Source: Litorimonas sp964490745
GTDB lineage: Bacteria > Pseudomonadota > Alphaproteobacteria > Caulobacterales > Maricaulaceae
DNA: 9,983 bases
NCBI GenBank assembly: GCA_964490745.1
Contig: CAZBDT010000090.1
Coordinates: forward strand, 1-9,983
Direction of reading: 5' to 3'
The notes below the pieces were generated by a model. It saw only the letters and a program-made list of their open reading frames with translations, was not told where the DNA came from and searched no databases. Of this stretch, positions 1 to 6,933 are shown one piece after another. Position numbers and translations under genes: made by a program. The stretch's first letter is position 1, and every line of letters begins with the position of its first letter.

Positions 1-26
1 TGGTTCGAGACCAAGAGGCGGTACCA
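1..26 (+). tRNA. tRNA gene, 3' end only (cut by the window's left edge)
   Basis: The first 26 bases fit the 3' part of a tRNA. Bases 4-10 (TTCGAGA) form a seven-base T-loop with the invariant TTCRA start. Bases 1-3 (TGG) pair with 11-13 (CCA), including the G53-C61 pair that closes the loop. Five T-stem bases (11-15), seven acceptor bases (16-22, AGGCGGT), discriminator A at 23 and an encoded CCA at 24-26 then follow with exactly the canonical spacing. A T-run follows at once. The anticodon, D arm and 5' acceptor lie outside the window, so the amino acid cannot be assigned; the 5' acceptor strand should read close to ACCGCCT. The tRNA assignment rests on spacing and partial pairing, because the full cloverleaf is not visible. 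Confidence 0.75.
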
Positions 27-35
27 TTTTTCTTC
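27..35 (+). terminator. T-rich stretch after the tRNA 3' end, likely terminator
   Basis: Five Ts (27-31) and then CTTC directly follow the CCA end of the tRNA. A T-run immediately downstream of a tRNA, whose own acceptor/T-arm structure can act as the hairpin, is a common simple termination arrangement. No separate hairpin is seen. Confidence 0.4.
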
Positions 36-58
36 AAATACGCAGAATATATTTATTG

Positions 59-74
59 CTAACCATCGGTTAAC
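59..74 (+). promoter_or_regulatory. CtrA-like binding site upstream of the DUF2336 gene
   Basis: The sequence CTAACCATCGGTTAAC matches the CtrA full-site pattern TTAA-N7-TTAAC at every fixed base but the first, and also carries the TTAACCAT-like left half common in Caulobacter sites. CtrA is the master cell-cycle response regulator of many Alphaproteobacteria. The site ends 42 bp before the preferred ATG of the DUF2336 gene, a plausible promoter position. The core is also a small inverted repeat (TAACC-ATC-GGTTA, 60-72), which could be coincidental. No convincing -10 element was found downstream. The match is visible in the sequence; CtrA binding is inference. Confidence 0.45.
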
Positions 75-116
75 GCGCCTTTGTGTAGATTGCCCATAAC
101 TGTTGTTGGGCTAAAT

Positions 117-1253
117 ATGACTTCTATATCCGGTTTTGTGAATCGACTTGGTAAAGCGACGATCCGTCAAGCTTTGAAGGGAAATACGGCTGAGTCTCGC
201 GCCAATGCCGTGCAAAAGATTGGACGTGATATTCGCGTTGCCCAGATGAGTGTGGCTGAACTACAATTTGCAACAAAGCTTATGGATCATATTTGCAAAG
301 ATGTATCCGCATTGGTCCGCCGCGCTTTAGCCGTAACTTTGCAAAATTCGGATAAGTTACCCCGCAAGATCGCTGTAGCCCTCATACATGACATTGATTC
401 GATTGCGATGCCGGTCTTATCATCCTCGCCCGTATTAACCGATCAGGACTTGGCGCTGGTTTTAAAGTCGAAAGCCGCAGACAAAATTAGAGCGATTGCG
501 CAGCGTAAGACGATTAGCGCTCATGTTTCACATGCCATTGTCAGTTTTGGCGATAGTGCTGCGACGGCCAAATTAGCGGCGAATGACGGGGCTTTGATCT
601 CGCAAGAGACAGCCGAGATGATCGCCGAGTTGCACGCCGATGACGACCTAATACGGGATGCAGCTTTGTCCAGACATGACATGCCGCCGAGCGTTATCAC
701 GAAGTTGATTGATCATAGTGCGGATAAAATCGAAGTGAACCTCAAAACCTATCCTGGCATTTCAGACCATCGTGCAGCGCAACTATCACGAGACACGCGC
801 GAGCGGGCTCAAAATTATGTCGTCGGGGAATCTTGGCCGGATGATAGATTTAGAGACTATGTGCGCGCTTTGGACAAATCCGGAAAATTGACCCCGCGCG
901 TAATATTACGGGCCGCCGGACGGGGTGATATTCGATTTACGATTATGGGACTTTCCGTTTTGGCAGGACAGACACTTGCGAAAACAAAATTAATGGTCTT
1001 GGCGTCTTCCGGGCTTGGCGTGAAGGCCTTGGCGATTCGAGCGCGTTTTACTGGTGTACATACCGAACTTCTGAGTGCTTGCATTCAGACGTATCTTTCC
1101 GTCGAACAAGAAAATAGAGCCCCAAGCGCCTCAAAGTTTCAGCTCTTGGTCGCAGAACGTTTGGTCAGTTTGGAATTGGATATGCCGGAAGAGATGGAAT
1201 CTGACTTATTAGATATTTTAGATGGCCGCAGCGAAATCAAGTGCATCGCGTAA
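117..1253 (+). CDS. DUF2336 domain protein with helical HEAT-like repeats
   Basis: This 378-residue protein of unknown molecular function looks like the alphaproteobacterial DUF2336 family. The recognisable core runs from about residue 60 to 220 and includes a segment around 98-115 (PVLSSSPVLTDQDL), followed by repeated short helices rich in Ala and Leu, as in HEAT-like solenoids that bind other proteins. No signal peptide, membrane segment or catalytic motif is visible, so a cytoplasmic scaffold or regulatory role is likely but inferred. The ATG at 117 is preferred. An in-frame TTG at 81 would add 12 residues (MCRLPITVVGLN) but lies only 6 bp after the CtrA-like site. Neither start has a strong ribosome binding site. 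It stands alone on its strand between a tRNA and convergent nadK, with only 3 bp before the nadK stop. A CtrA-like site upstream suggests cell-cycle control. Confidence 0.8.
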   Translation: MTSISGFVNRLGKATIRQALKGNTAESRANAVQKIGRDIRVAQMSVAELQFATKLMDHICKDVSALVRRALAVTLQNSDKLPRKIAVALIHDIDSIAMPVLSSSPVLTDQDLALVLKSKAADKIRAIAQRKTISAHVSHAIVSFGDSAATAKLAANDGALISQETAEMIAELHADDDLIRDAALSRHDMPPSVITKLIDHSADKIEVNLKTYPGISDHRAAQLSRDTRERAQNYVVGESWPDDRFRDYVRALDKSGKLTPRVILRAAGRGDIRFTIMGLSVLAGQTLAKTKLMVLASSGLGVKALAIRARFTGVHTELLSACIQTYLSVEQENRAPSASKFQLLVAERLVSLELDMPEEMESDLLDILDGRSEIKCIA

Positions 1254-1256
1254 GCT

Positions 1257-2039
1257 TTAAGTCGCAAATTGCTCCTGCAAGATTTTTTCCGCTAGTCCGT
1301 GGTCTTCATGGAAAAGGATGTTGAGCGTTGTGGATCTGTCTTCTTCAATCTCAATTGAAATCAAATTCTGAATTTCTGAGTTGTCTGCAGATGCAGAGAC
1401 TGGACGTTTTGTTGGATTTAATACATCAAACCGAACTTTGGCGTGGCCTGAGAGTAGGGCGCCGCGCCATCTGCGCGGGCGAAACGCACTGATAGGCGTT
1501 AGCGCCAATATATCCGCGCCGAGTGGAATAACAGGTCCATGAGCTGAAAGATTATAGGCAGTAGAGCCAACAGGCGTAGACAGCATCACGCCATCAGCCA
1601 CTAATCTTTCCAGACGGACTTTACCATCAACACTAATTTGAATATGCGCAGCTTGTTGAGACTGTCGGAAAACAGATACCTCATTGAAGGCAATGTCTTT
1701 AAAACTTCCGCCTGCAGCTTCGGCTTTCATGGATAAGGGGTGAACCGGGGTGATGGTTGCGTTTTTTAAGCGTCGGCGCAAATTTTCAGGATCATATTTA
1801 TTCATTAAAAACCCGACTGTGCCCTTATTCATGCCGTAAACAGGCAGTCCGTTTGTCACGAGCGGGAGAAAACGCCTAAATGTTTCCAACATGAATCCAT
1901 CGCCGCCCAGCGGGATGATCGCATCAGCTTCGGCAGCATCCACGTTACCGTAGATCGCAACGAGCTCATCCAATGCTTTTTTTGCGCTTGGGCGTGTTGA
2001 GGCAACAAATGCCAATTTTTCAAAGGTTTGGTTTAGCAT
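1257..2039 (-). CDS. nadK: NAD kinase
   Basis: NAD kinase phosphorylates NAD+ with ATP to give NADP+, the only route to NADP(H), in the cytoplasm. The 260-residue product carries the family hallmarks: the GGDG nucleotide-binding loop at 45-48, GMNKGTVGFL at about 69-78, the NEV motif at 119-121, and the conserved VADGVMLSTPVGSTAYNLSA block from about 148, followed by SADN near 218. The length is normal for the compact alphaproteobacterial form. I chose the ATG at 2039 because homologues begin a few residues before the KLAFVAS strand. An in-frame TTG at 2075 would add 12 residues with no family support. Upstream of the ATG the sequence is AT-rich with only a weak purine stretch. The gene diverges from the barrel protein gene and converges with the DUF2336 gene. 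Confidence 0.95.
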   Translation of the reverse strand: MLNQTFEKLAFVASTRPSAKKALDELVAIYGNVDAAEADAIIPLGGDGFMLETFRRFLPLVTNGLPVYGMNKGTVGFLMNKYDPENLRRRLKNATITPVHPLSMKAEAAGGSFKDIAFNEVSVFRQSQQAAHIQISVDGKVRLERLVADGVMLSTPVGSTAYNLSAHGPVIPLGADILALTPISAFRPRRWRGALLSGHAKVRFDVLNPTKRPVSASADNSEIQNLISIEIEEDRSTTLNILFHEDHGLAEKILQEQFAT

Positions 2040-2091
2040 ATTTGTATCTTTATATTTGACGCCACCCGAGAGCAAAGCTTAATCTGATAAT

Positions 2092-2898
2092 GTGAGAGGG
2101 GTTTTATCACACTGTTTGATCGTTTTTTGTGCTTGTTTTGTTTGTAGCGAGCACGCTTATGCGGGTGCGTGGAATCAACGGGCTGGTGAGGGCCAAGTCA
2201 TATCGACATCATATTGGAGTAATGCGGGTCAGATTTTTAATGAGGACTATAAAGCCGTCCCATTACAGGGGTTCACTAAGGCGGAAACACGGCTCTATAT
2301 TGAACAAGGACTCACGGATTGGCTGACATTTGTAGGAAATACTGGCCTTCAAACTTTGAATTTTCGCGACAACGATTCGCGTTTTGATTTCGACGGTTTA
2401 GACGATGTTGAGTTGGGCTTACAATTTAGCGTCCATGCGCGCGAAGGTTTCTCGACTGCGATACGGTTAAGTTATGTGATTGATAGTCGGCTGGACAATC
2501 AAGCCGTAGATGTTTTGGGAGGAGGGGATCAGTTTGAGCTGCGAGGCTTGATTGGACAGAGCCGAGAAACTTTGCTGGGTGATTTTTTCTATGATGCGCA
2601 ATTAGCGGTGCGTACAGAAAATTTTCAGCAAGTCGATGTCCTGCAGTCAGCGCTCACACTCGGGTATAAGCCAACAGAAAGATGGTTGCTGATGTCCCAA
2701 ACTTATCTGAACTTTTCGAACGATGGTAACGTTGATGGATTTGAGGTTCCGGAACAGACACAGCTCACGTCACAATTATCCCTAGCGAGACAATATAAGC
2801 CCGGGCGTTATGTGCAGTTTGGCGGCGGGCAAACGTTATTTGGGCAGAATATAGTTAAAGAACGCAGTCTTTTCATTGGCATATGGACGCAGTATTAA
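2092..2898 (+). CDS. Predicted outer-membrane beta-barrel protein, unknown function
   Basis: The 268-residue product has a signal peptide with likely signal peptidase I cleavage after AYA (residues 22-24), leaving a mature protein that starts GAWNQRAGEGQVI. The rest alternates polar and hydrophobic residues in short strands separated by Asp/Gly/Asn-rich turns. It has no cysteine after the signal and ends FIGIWTQY, an aromatic C-terminus typical of BamA-inserted barrels. These traits point to an outer-membrane barrel of roughly 10-12 strands; the strand count is a guess. The substrate is unknown. I recall similar GAW-x-x-GEGQ proteins in other alphaproteobacteria annotated as hypothetical. The start is GTG at 2092 without a good ribosome binding site, although a GAGAGGGG stretch lies just inside the reading frame and a TTG at 2116 is possible. 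The signal peptide is unusually rich in cysteine (residues 8, 13, 15, 18). Confidence 0.75.
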   Translation: MRGVLSHCLIVFCACFVCSEHAYAGAWNQRAGEGQVISTSYWSNAGQIFNEDYKAVPLQGFTKAETRLYIEQGLTDWLTFVGNTGLQTLNFRDNDSRFDFDGLDDVELGLQFSVHAREGFSTAIRLSYVIDSRLDNQAVDVLGGGDQFELRGLIGQSRETLLGDFFYDAQLAVRTENFQQVDVLQSALTLGYKPTERWLLMSQTYLNFSNDGNVDGFEVPEQTQLTSQLSLARQYKPGRYVQFGGGQTLFGQNIVKERSLFIGIWTQY

Positions 2899-3326
2899 GG
2901 TGTTGTTTTGTCCTTCATATAGGCTTGCACTGCGTCACGGTCTTCTTGTTTCTTTAGCCCGATAAAAGTCATTTTGTTGCCGGGCATGTATTGTGCAGGC
3001 CTGGTCAAGTAGGCGTCCATTGTCGTCTCGTCCCAAACAACGCCTGAGGCTTTCATCGCTTTGGAATAGGCAAACCCTTCTTTCGTACCGGCTGTTGATC
3101 CATAAACGTTCCACAGATTTGGACCAACTTTATGGCGCTCTCCTTGTCCTAAAGTGTGGCAGGCGCGACATCTTGCATAGATTTTGGCTCCACGCTGAAT
3201 GGGTGTTAGTTCAACGACAGCTTTAGGTGCGATGGTTTCTTGTGGCGCAGCTGACGCGACGTCTTCTTCGCCACCACAAGCCGTTAGAATGAGAGATGTT
3301 GTTAAGAAGAGTAACAGTTTTTTCAT
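2895..3326 (-). CDS. Lipid-anchored class I cytochrome c (mitochondrial type)
   Basis: This 143-residue electron carrier starts with a lipoprotein signal peptide: MKK, a hydrophobic run, and the lipobox LTAC with the lipidated cysteine at residue 17. An Ala/Pro/Glu-rich linker of about 25 residues follows, then a class I cytochrome c fold. The heme is attached at C53-R-A-C56-H57, with H57 as one axial ligand. GPNLWNVYG (68-76) and the PGNKMTF segment supply the other ligand, M119. The C-terminal helix is at about 125-138. The layout closely resembles mitochondrial cytochrome c and cytochrome c2 and suggests shuttling between complex III and a terminal oxidase while tethered to a membrane. Start: ATG at 3326 with AGGGCGAC upstream as ribosome binding site. 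Its stop codon interlocks with that of the convergent barrel gene. No oxidase or maturation genes are adjacent. Confidence 0.92.
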   Translation of the reverse strand: MKKLLLFLTTSLILTACGGEEDVASAAPQETIAPKAVVELTPIQRGAKIYARCRACHTLGQGERHKVGPNLWNVYGSTAGTKEGFAYSKAMKASGVVWDETTMDAYLTRPAQYMPGNKMTFIGLKKQEDRDAVQAYMKDKTTP

Positions 3327-3366
3327 GTCGCCCTAATGACCTATGTGCAAAAGAACCGCAAGAGCC

Positions 3367-3392
3367 TGCCATTCACAAATAGATGAAAGGCA
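3367..3392. repeat. Imperfect inverted repeat between cytochrome c and acyl-CoA dehydrogenase genes
   Basis: Within the 156-bp divergent intergenic region, TGCC-A-TTCA (3367-3375) pairs with TGAA-A-GGCA (3384-3392) around an 8-base centre, with one A/A mismatch per arm pair. An overlapping second pair, TTCACA (3372-3377) and TGTGAA (3393-3398), shares part of it. The position suits an operator for either gene, or a hairpin in the cytochrome leader about 40 bases upstream of its start. No known regulator matches that I can name. Confidence 0.3.
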
Positions 3393-3440
3393 TGTGAAAA
3401 AGCGCCCAGTAGCGCGGCTATTTGGCACTTAAAAATGGCC

Positions 3441-3456
3441 TATCTTCGTGTATAAA
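3441..3456 (+). promoter_or_regulatory. AT-rich candidate promoter core before the acyl-CoA dehydrogenase gene
   Basis: TATCTT (3441-3446) and TATAAA (3451-3456) are both -10-like hexamers at a sensible distance from the ATG at 3483. A TTGGCA at 3422-3427 is -35-like but sits 13 or 23 bp away, outside the usual spacing. The strand and exact elements are therefore uncertain. Confidence 0.2.
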
Positions 3457-3482
3457 TAAATTGGGAATTCAAAGAGGCCAAA

Positions 3483-5219
3483 ATGACATTTACAGCTCCT
3501 GTCAATGCGATGCAATTTTTACTCCGTCACGGTGTGGATATGGATAAAATTACTGCACTGCCAAAGTTCGAAGACACAAATGATGAATTGATTGGCGACG
3601 TTTTAAATGGCGCTGCCGTTTTCGCGCGTGATGTAGTAGCACCCACAAACTGGGCCGGCGACCAAACCCCAGCTAAATTAGACGGGAAAGACGTCACAGC
3701 ATCCCCCGGGTTTAAAGAGGCTTATCAAGCTTTTGTAGAATCTGGATGGCAAAGCTTGGCGATGAGTCCGGATATTGGCGGAATGGGCCTGCCTACGGTT
3801 GTCTCTGTTGCGACGAATGAAATGATTTATAGCGCGAATATGGCGTTGGGTCTTTGTCCGATGCTGACCAGTTCTGCGACCAAAGCTATTGAAGCCCACG
3901 CCTCTGACGACTTGAAAGAGACCTATATTCCCAAAATGGTGACAGGTGAGTGGACGGGCGCCATGTGCTTGACCGAACCACAGGCTGGATCTGATCTTGG
4001 GCCAGTACGCACGAAAGCTGTCGATAATGGTGACGGGACCTATTCGATCACGGGTCAGAAAATCTACATCACATGTGGCGACCATGATTGCGCGGATAAC
4101 ATCATCCATCTCGTTTTGGCGCGTTTACCTGATAGTCCCTATGGCTCCCGCGGGATTAGCCTTTTTCTGTGTCCAAAAAACTTCGTAAATGAGGATGGCA
4201 GCCTAGGCGATCGGAATGATTTCTATCCCATTGGTTTAGAGCACAAGCTTGGCATACATGGCAGCCCGACCTGCGTCATGGAGTTCAATGGCGCCAAAGG
4301 TTGGTTAGTTGGCGAAGTTAATCGCGGGCTGGCGTGTATGTTCACAATGATGAATGAGGCGCGTCTCTTTGTAGGTGTTCAAGGCGTCGCGATTGGTGAG
4401 CGCGCCTATCAAGCGGCCCTCCAATATTCACATGATCGCGTTCAGGGCACACCTCCGGGCGAAGAATCGGGCGCGCCCATCGTGCATCATCCGGATGTGC
4501 GCCGCATGCTGATTGATATGAAAGCGCGCCTGATGGGGGCGCGGGCTATCGCAATGGCAACTGCGGCGGCTGATGATCTGGGTAATCACGGACGGGCGAG
4601 CTTGCTCACGCCGATCACGAAATCCTACGGGTCCGATCTCGGCGTAGATGTGGCATCGATAGGCGTACAAGTGCATGGCGGTATGGGTTATGTTGAAGAG
4701 ACTGGCGCAGCCCAACATCTTCGGGATTCTCGTATTGCGCCAATTTATGAAGGCACCAATGGCATCCAAGCGATGGACCTTGTTGGACGTAAACTCCGAC
4801 GCGATGGAGGTGAGGAAATGAGAAAGCTGATCTCAGATCTCAAAGAAATCAAATCCTTAGCTGAGGAAACTTCAGGTGAAGGTGAGGCTGATTTATCTGT
4901 TTGTATTCGCGCTTTGACGTCTGGAATTGAAACGATGAGTGTCGCGACGGATATTCTGTTAAATGCAAAAGACAGCGATGCTCTGTCCGTTGCAACGCCT
5001 TATCTGAACCTGTGTGCGAGTGTTTTGTCGGGCGCTTTGCTTGTCAAAGCAGTGGCAAATGGATTGCGCGCGGGGGACGGTCTCGCGACGTCGATGGCGA
5101 GTCTGGCGCGCTATCACGCACTCTCTGTAATGCCGCGTGCAGGGGCGCAGCTTGATTTCATTCGGGCGGGTGCTGATCCGGTTTTCAATTTTCCTGTCGG
5201 ACAGCTTGCAGACCTCTAG
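3483..5219 (+). CDS. Acyl-CoA dehydrogenase, ~600-residue type with C-terminal extension
   Basis: This FAD-dependent enzyme introduces a trans-2 double bond into an acyl-CoA. The 578-residue protein has an N-terminal helical domain (about 1-155), the flavin-contact motif LTEPQAGSDLG (163-173), a beta domain with GISLFLCPK (224-232), and a C-terminal helical domain ending in VQVHGGMGYVEETGAAQ and IYEGTNGIQ. In that last motif E423 is the expected catalytic base, as in the YEGT motif of medium-chain enzymes. A further ~130-residue helical extension (about 445-578) marks the large family that includes the methylmercaptopropionyl-CoA dehydrogenase DmdC as well as many fatty-acyl enzymes. Substrate cannot be read from sequence, so no symbol is given. 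It appears slightly shorter than usual near residues 360-370, between domain helices. The ATG has AGAGG at 3473-3477. panB follows after 36 bp. Confidence 0.93.
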   Translation: MTFTAPVNAMQFLLRHGVDMDKITALPKFEDTNDELIGDVLNGAAVFARDVVAPTNWAGDQTPAKLDGKDVTASPGFKEAYQAFVESGWQSLAMSPDIGGMGLPTVVSVATNEMIYSANMALGLCPMLTSSATKAIEAHASDDLKETYIPKMVTGEWTGAMCLTEPQAGSDLGPVRTKAVDNGDGTYSITGQKIYITCGDHDCADNIIHLVLARLPDSPYGSRGISLFLCPKNFVNEDGSLGDRNDFYPIGLEHKLGIHGSPTCVMEFNGAKGWLVGEVNRGLACMFTMMNEARLFVGVQGVAIGERAYQAALQYSHDRVQGTPPGEESGAPIVHHPDVRRMLIDMKARLMGARAIAMATAAADDLGNHGRASLLTPITKSYGSDLGVDVASIGVQVHGGMGYVEETGAAQHLRDSRIAPIYEGTNGIQAMDLVGRKLRRDGGEEMRKLISDLKEIKSLAEETSGEGEADLSVCIRALTSGIETMSVATDILLNAKDSDALSVATPYLNLCASVLSGALLVKAVANGLRAGDGLATSMASLARYHALSVMPRAGAQLDFIRAGADPVFNFPVGQLADL

Positions 5220-5255
5220 CCACTTGCTCTAAAGGGCTGGTAACAAAGGAATAAA

Positions 5256-6113
5256 ATGTCTGCACAGCCCCAAAATAAACCGCACTCTCGCCCCGTTAAG
5301 CGGGCGCGGCGTATAACAGCCCCACAAATCACGGCGCGTAAAGGCGGCGAGCCCGTTGTTTGCTTAACAGCCTATGACGCGCCAACCGCTGAGATCATGG
5401 ATGAGCATGTCGATTTGATCTTAGTTGGCGACTCGCTCGGCATGGTCGTGCACGGCCTTCCATCCACCGTTGGTGTGACGCTAGACATGATGATCCTGCA
5501 CGGGAAGGCTGTCATGCGCGGCTCTCGAACCGCCATGGTCGTCGTCGATTTACCCTTCGGTGCCTATGAGGCGAGTAAGGAGCAGGCTTTCGGCGCGGCG
5601 TCTCGTGTTATGATGGAAACAGGCTGCCAAGCCGTGAAAATTGAGAGTGGCACATACGCTGCTGAAACGATCGACTATCTCGTCACACGCGGCATTCCGG
5701 TGATGAGTCATGTTGGCCTACGCCCGCAAAGTATGCATGTACTAGGCGGATTTAAAGCTCGTGGTCGGACAGCAGAGATTGCCGATGAAATCGTCGCAAA
5801 TGCAAAGGCCGCGGCTGACGCGGGTAGTTTTGCGGTTGTCGTAGAGGGTGTATCTGAAACCCTTGCAAACCTTGTGACAAAATCCGTTGATATCCCGACC
5901 ATAGGAATTGGTGCATCTGCCCAATGCGACGGACAAATTCTCGTGACACCTGATATGCTGGGTCAATTTGATCGTGTTCCAAAATTTGTGAAAAAATATA
6001 GTCAGCAACGATCCGCGACGCGAGACGCCGTTATGCAATATGCCGCTGAAGTGAAGGATCGCAGATTTCCGGAGGAGGCTAATCTCTATCATTTCAAGAA
6101 AGAGACTACCTGA
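5256..6113 (+). CDS. panB: 3-methyl-2-oxobutanoate hydroxymethyltransferase (PanB)
   Basis: PanB transfers a hydroxymethyl group from 5,10-methylenetetrahydrofolate to 2-oxoisovalerate, giving ketopantoate, the committed step to pantothenate and coenzyme A. The 285-residue TIM-barrel protein shows the family blocks in order: CLTAYDAPTA near 36-45, the metal- and substrate-binding VGDSLGMV (57-64), DLPFGAY near 98, KIESG near 128, PVMSHVGLRPQ near 148-158, the VVEGV segment with the catalytic-region glutamate near 192, and IPTIGIGAS near 215-223. About 18 basic residues precede the usual start, as is common in alphaproteobacteria. AAAGGA at 5245-5250 is a good ribosome binding site for the ATG. 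panC is not adjacent. The 36-bp gap from the acyl-CoA dehydrogenase allows cotranscription but does not prove it. Confidence 0.95.
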   Translation: MSAQPQNKPHSRPVKRARRITAPQITARKGGEPVVCLTAYDAPTAEIMDEHVDLILVGDSLGMVVHGLPSTVGVTLDMMILHGKAVMRGSRTAMVVVDLPFGAYEASKEQAFGAASRVMMETGCQAVKIESGTYAAETIDYLVTRGIPVMSHVGLRPQSMHVLGGFKARGRTAEIADEIVANAKAAADAGSFAVVVEGVSETLANLVTKSVDIPTIGIGASAQCDGQILVTPDMLGQFDRVPKFVKKYSQQRSATRDAVMQYAAEVKDRRFPEEANLYHFKKETT

Positions 6114-6142
6114 CCCATACGTAATGCCGTTAACTGTTGTAT

Positions 6143-6158
6143 CGCCTTTGGTGCGGCG
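6143..6158 (+). terminator. Small hairpin after panB, weak terminator candidate
   Basis: CGCC (6143-6146) pairs with GGCG (6155-6158) around 8 bases, 30 bp after the panB stop. The only T-run (TTTT at 6174-6177) is too far for a classical intrinsic terminator, so this may be chance. A second tiny palindrome, GTGC-TTT-GCAC, lies at 6181-6191 just ahead of the next gene. Confidence 0.15.
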
Positions 6159-6213
6159 TTAAGTTCAGCTCAGTTTTAATGTGCTTTGCACGATCTGATT
6201 CAAGGTCCTAAAC

Positions 6214-6933
6214 GTGGTCGATTTTATCAATGAAGTGGAAGAAGAGCTCCGTAAGGACGACTACAACCGCCTTCTCAAAAAATATGGTCCATTTATTGGG
6301 ATTATTTTATTCCTGATCGTCGCGGGCTCAGGGTTCTTGGAATATAGAAAATATGCCAATGACAAGGAAGCCCAAGCGGTATCCGCGGTCTATACGGCTG
6401 CAGATAAGAAATTAGACCAAGGGCAGCCAGATGAGGCCGTTGCGGGATTTGTTGAATTAGGTGCAACAGGGCCTGAAGGTTATGCGGGACTTGCTTTAAT
6501 GAGAGCGGCTGCCATCCGTCAGGATCAAGGCGATCTTGCTGGAGCAATTCGTCATTTTGATCAGGCGGCAGACAAATTTTCGATACCGCGTCATAAACAG
6601 CTCGCACAGCTCAAGGCGGCTTATTTACTTGCTGATCAGGGTGCATATTCTGATGTAATTGCGCGCGTCACGCCACTCGCTGAGACGGACGCCCCCTATG
6701 AATTTTTGGCCCGGGAGCTTTTGGGTTATGCCTTCTCTGAATCCGGTGATGCGTCGTCAGCACGAGAGCAATTTGCCTACCTTACATCGATCCCGGGCGT
6801 TCCGGCAACGGTCAAGCAACGGGCGGAACAGTCGATGGCTTTGATGAGCACAAAATCCTCTATCTCCGCGCCTGAACCCATCACAGAATCGGTGACACAA
6901 CCGCAGGAAGAAGCGACTGATGATGAAAAATAA
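6214..6933 (+). CDS. YfgM-like inner-membrane TPR protein
   Basis: The 239-residue protein has a short cytoplasmic N-terminus (MVDFINEVEEELRKDD), a single membrane segment at about 25-43, and a periplasmic region with tetratricopeptide-like helical pairs from about 50 to 195, then an acidic disordered tail. This matches the YfgM/TPR_21 family. In E. coli, YfgM sits at the SecYEG translocon with the chaperone PpiD and helps hand secreted proteins to periplasmic chaperones; the same role here is inferred. The start is GTG at 6214, supported by AAGG at 6202-6205 and by the conserved N-terminal pattern. It overlaps bamB by 14 bp, so the two are almost certainly cotranscribed and perhaps translationally coupled. 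A 100-bp gap separates it from panB, which may hold its own promoter, though none is clear. Confidence 0.85.
   Translation: MVDFINEVEEELRKDDYNRLLKKYGPFIGIILFLIVAGSGFLEYRKYANDKEAQAVSAVYTAADKKLDQGQPDEAVAGFVELGATGPEGYAGLALMRAAAIRQDQGDLAGAIRHFDQAADKFSIPRHKQLAQLKAAYLLADQGAYSDVIARVTPLAETDAPYEFLARELLGYAFSESGDASSAREQFAYLTSIPGVPATVKQRAEQSMALMSTKSSISAPEPITESVTQPQEEATDDEK

Noticed and set aside
81..116. TTG at 81 as the DUF2336 start
   Set aside because: It would place translation 6 bp after the CtrA-like site, and the 12 extra residues have no family resemblance; the ATG at 117 is more likely.
1..1253. Possible genomic-island border at the tRNA 3' end
   Set aside because: No integrase, repeat of the tRNA end or composition shift is visible; the downstream genes look like core alphaproteobacterial genes.
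3678..4109. 143-codon open frame antisense to the acyl-CoA dehydrogenase gene
   Set aside because: It sits inside a well-conserved enzyme gene, and the translation shows no domain and an irregular His/Arg-rich composition.
3483..5219. Naming the acyl-CoA dehydrogenase dmdC
   Set aside because: The domain architecture fits DmdC, but the family is broad, and no other dimethylsulfoniopropionate genes are present to support that substrate.
6181..6191. GTGC-TTT-GCAC mini-hairpin ahead of the YfgM-like gene as an operator or attenuator
   Set aside because: Four-base arms with a three-base loop are expected by chance at this length, and no second copy was found.
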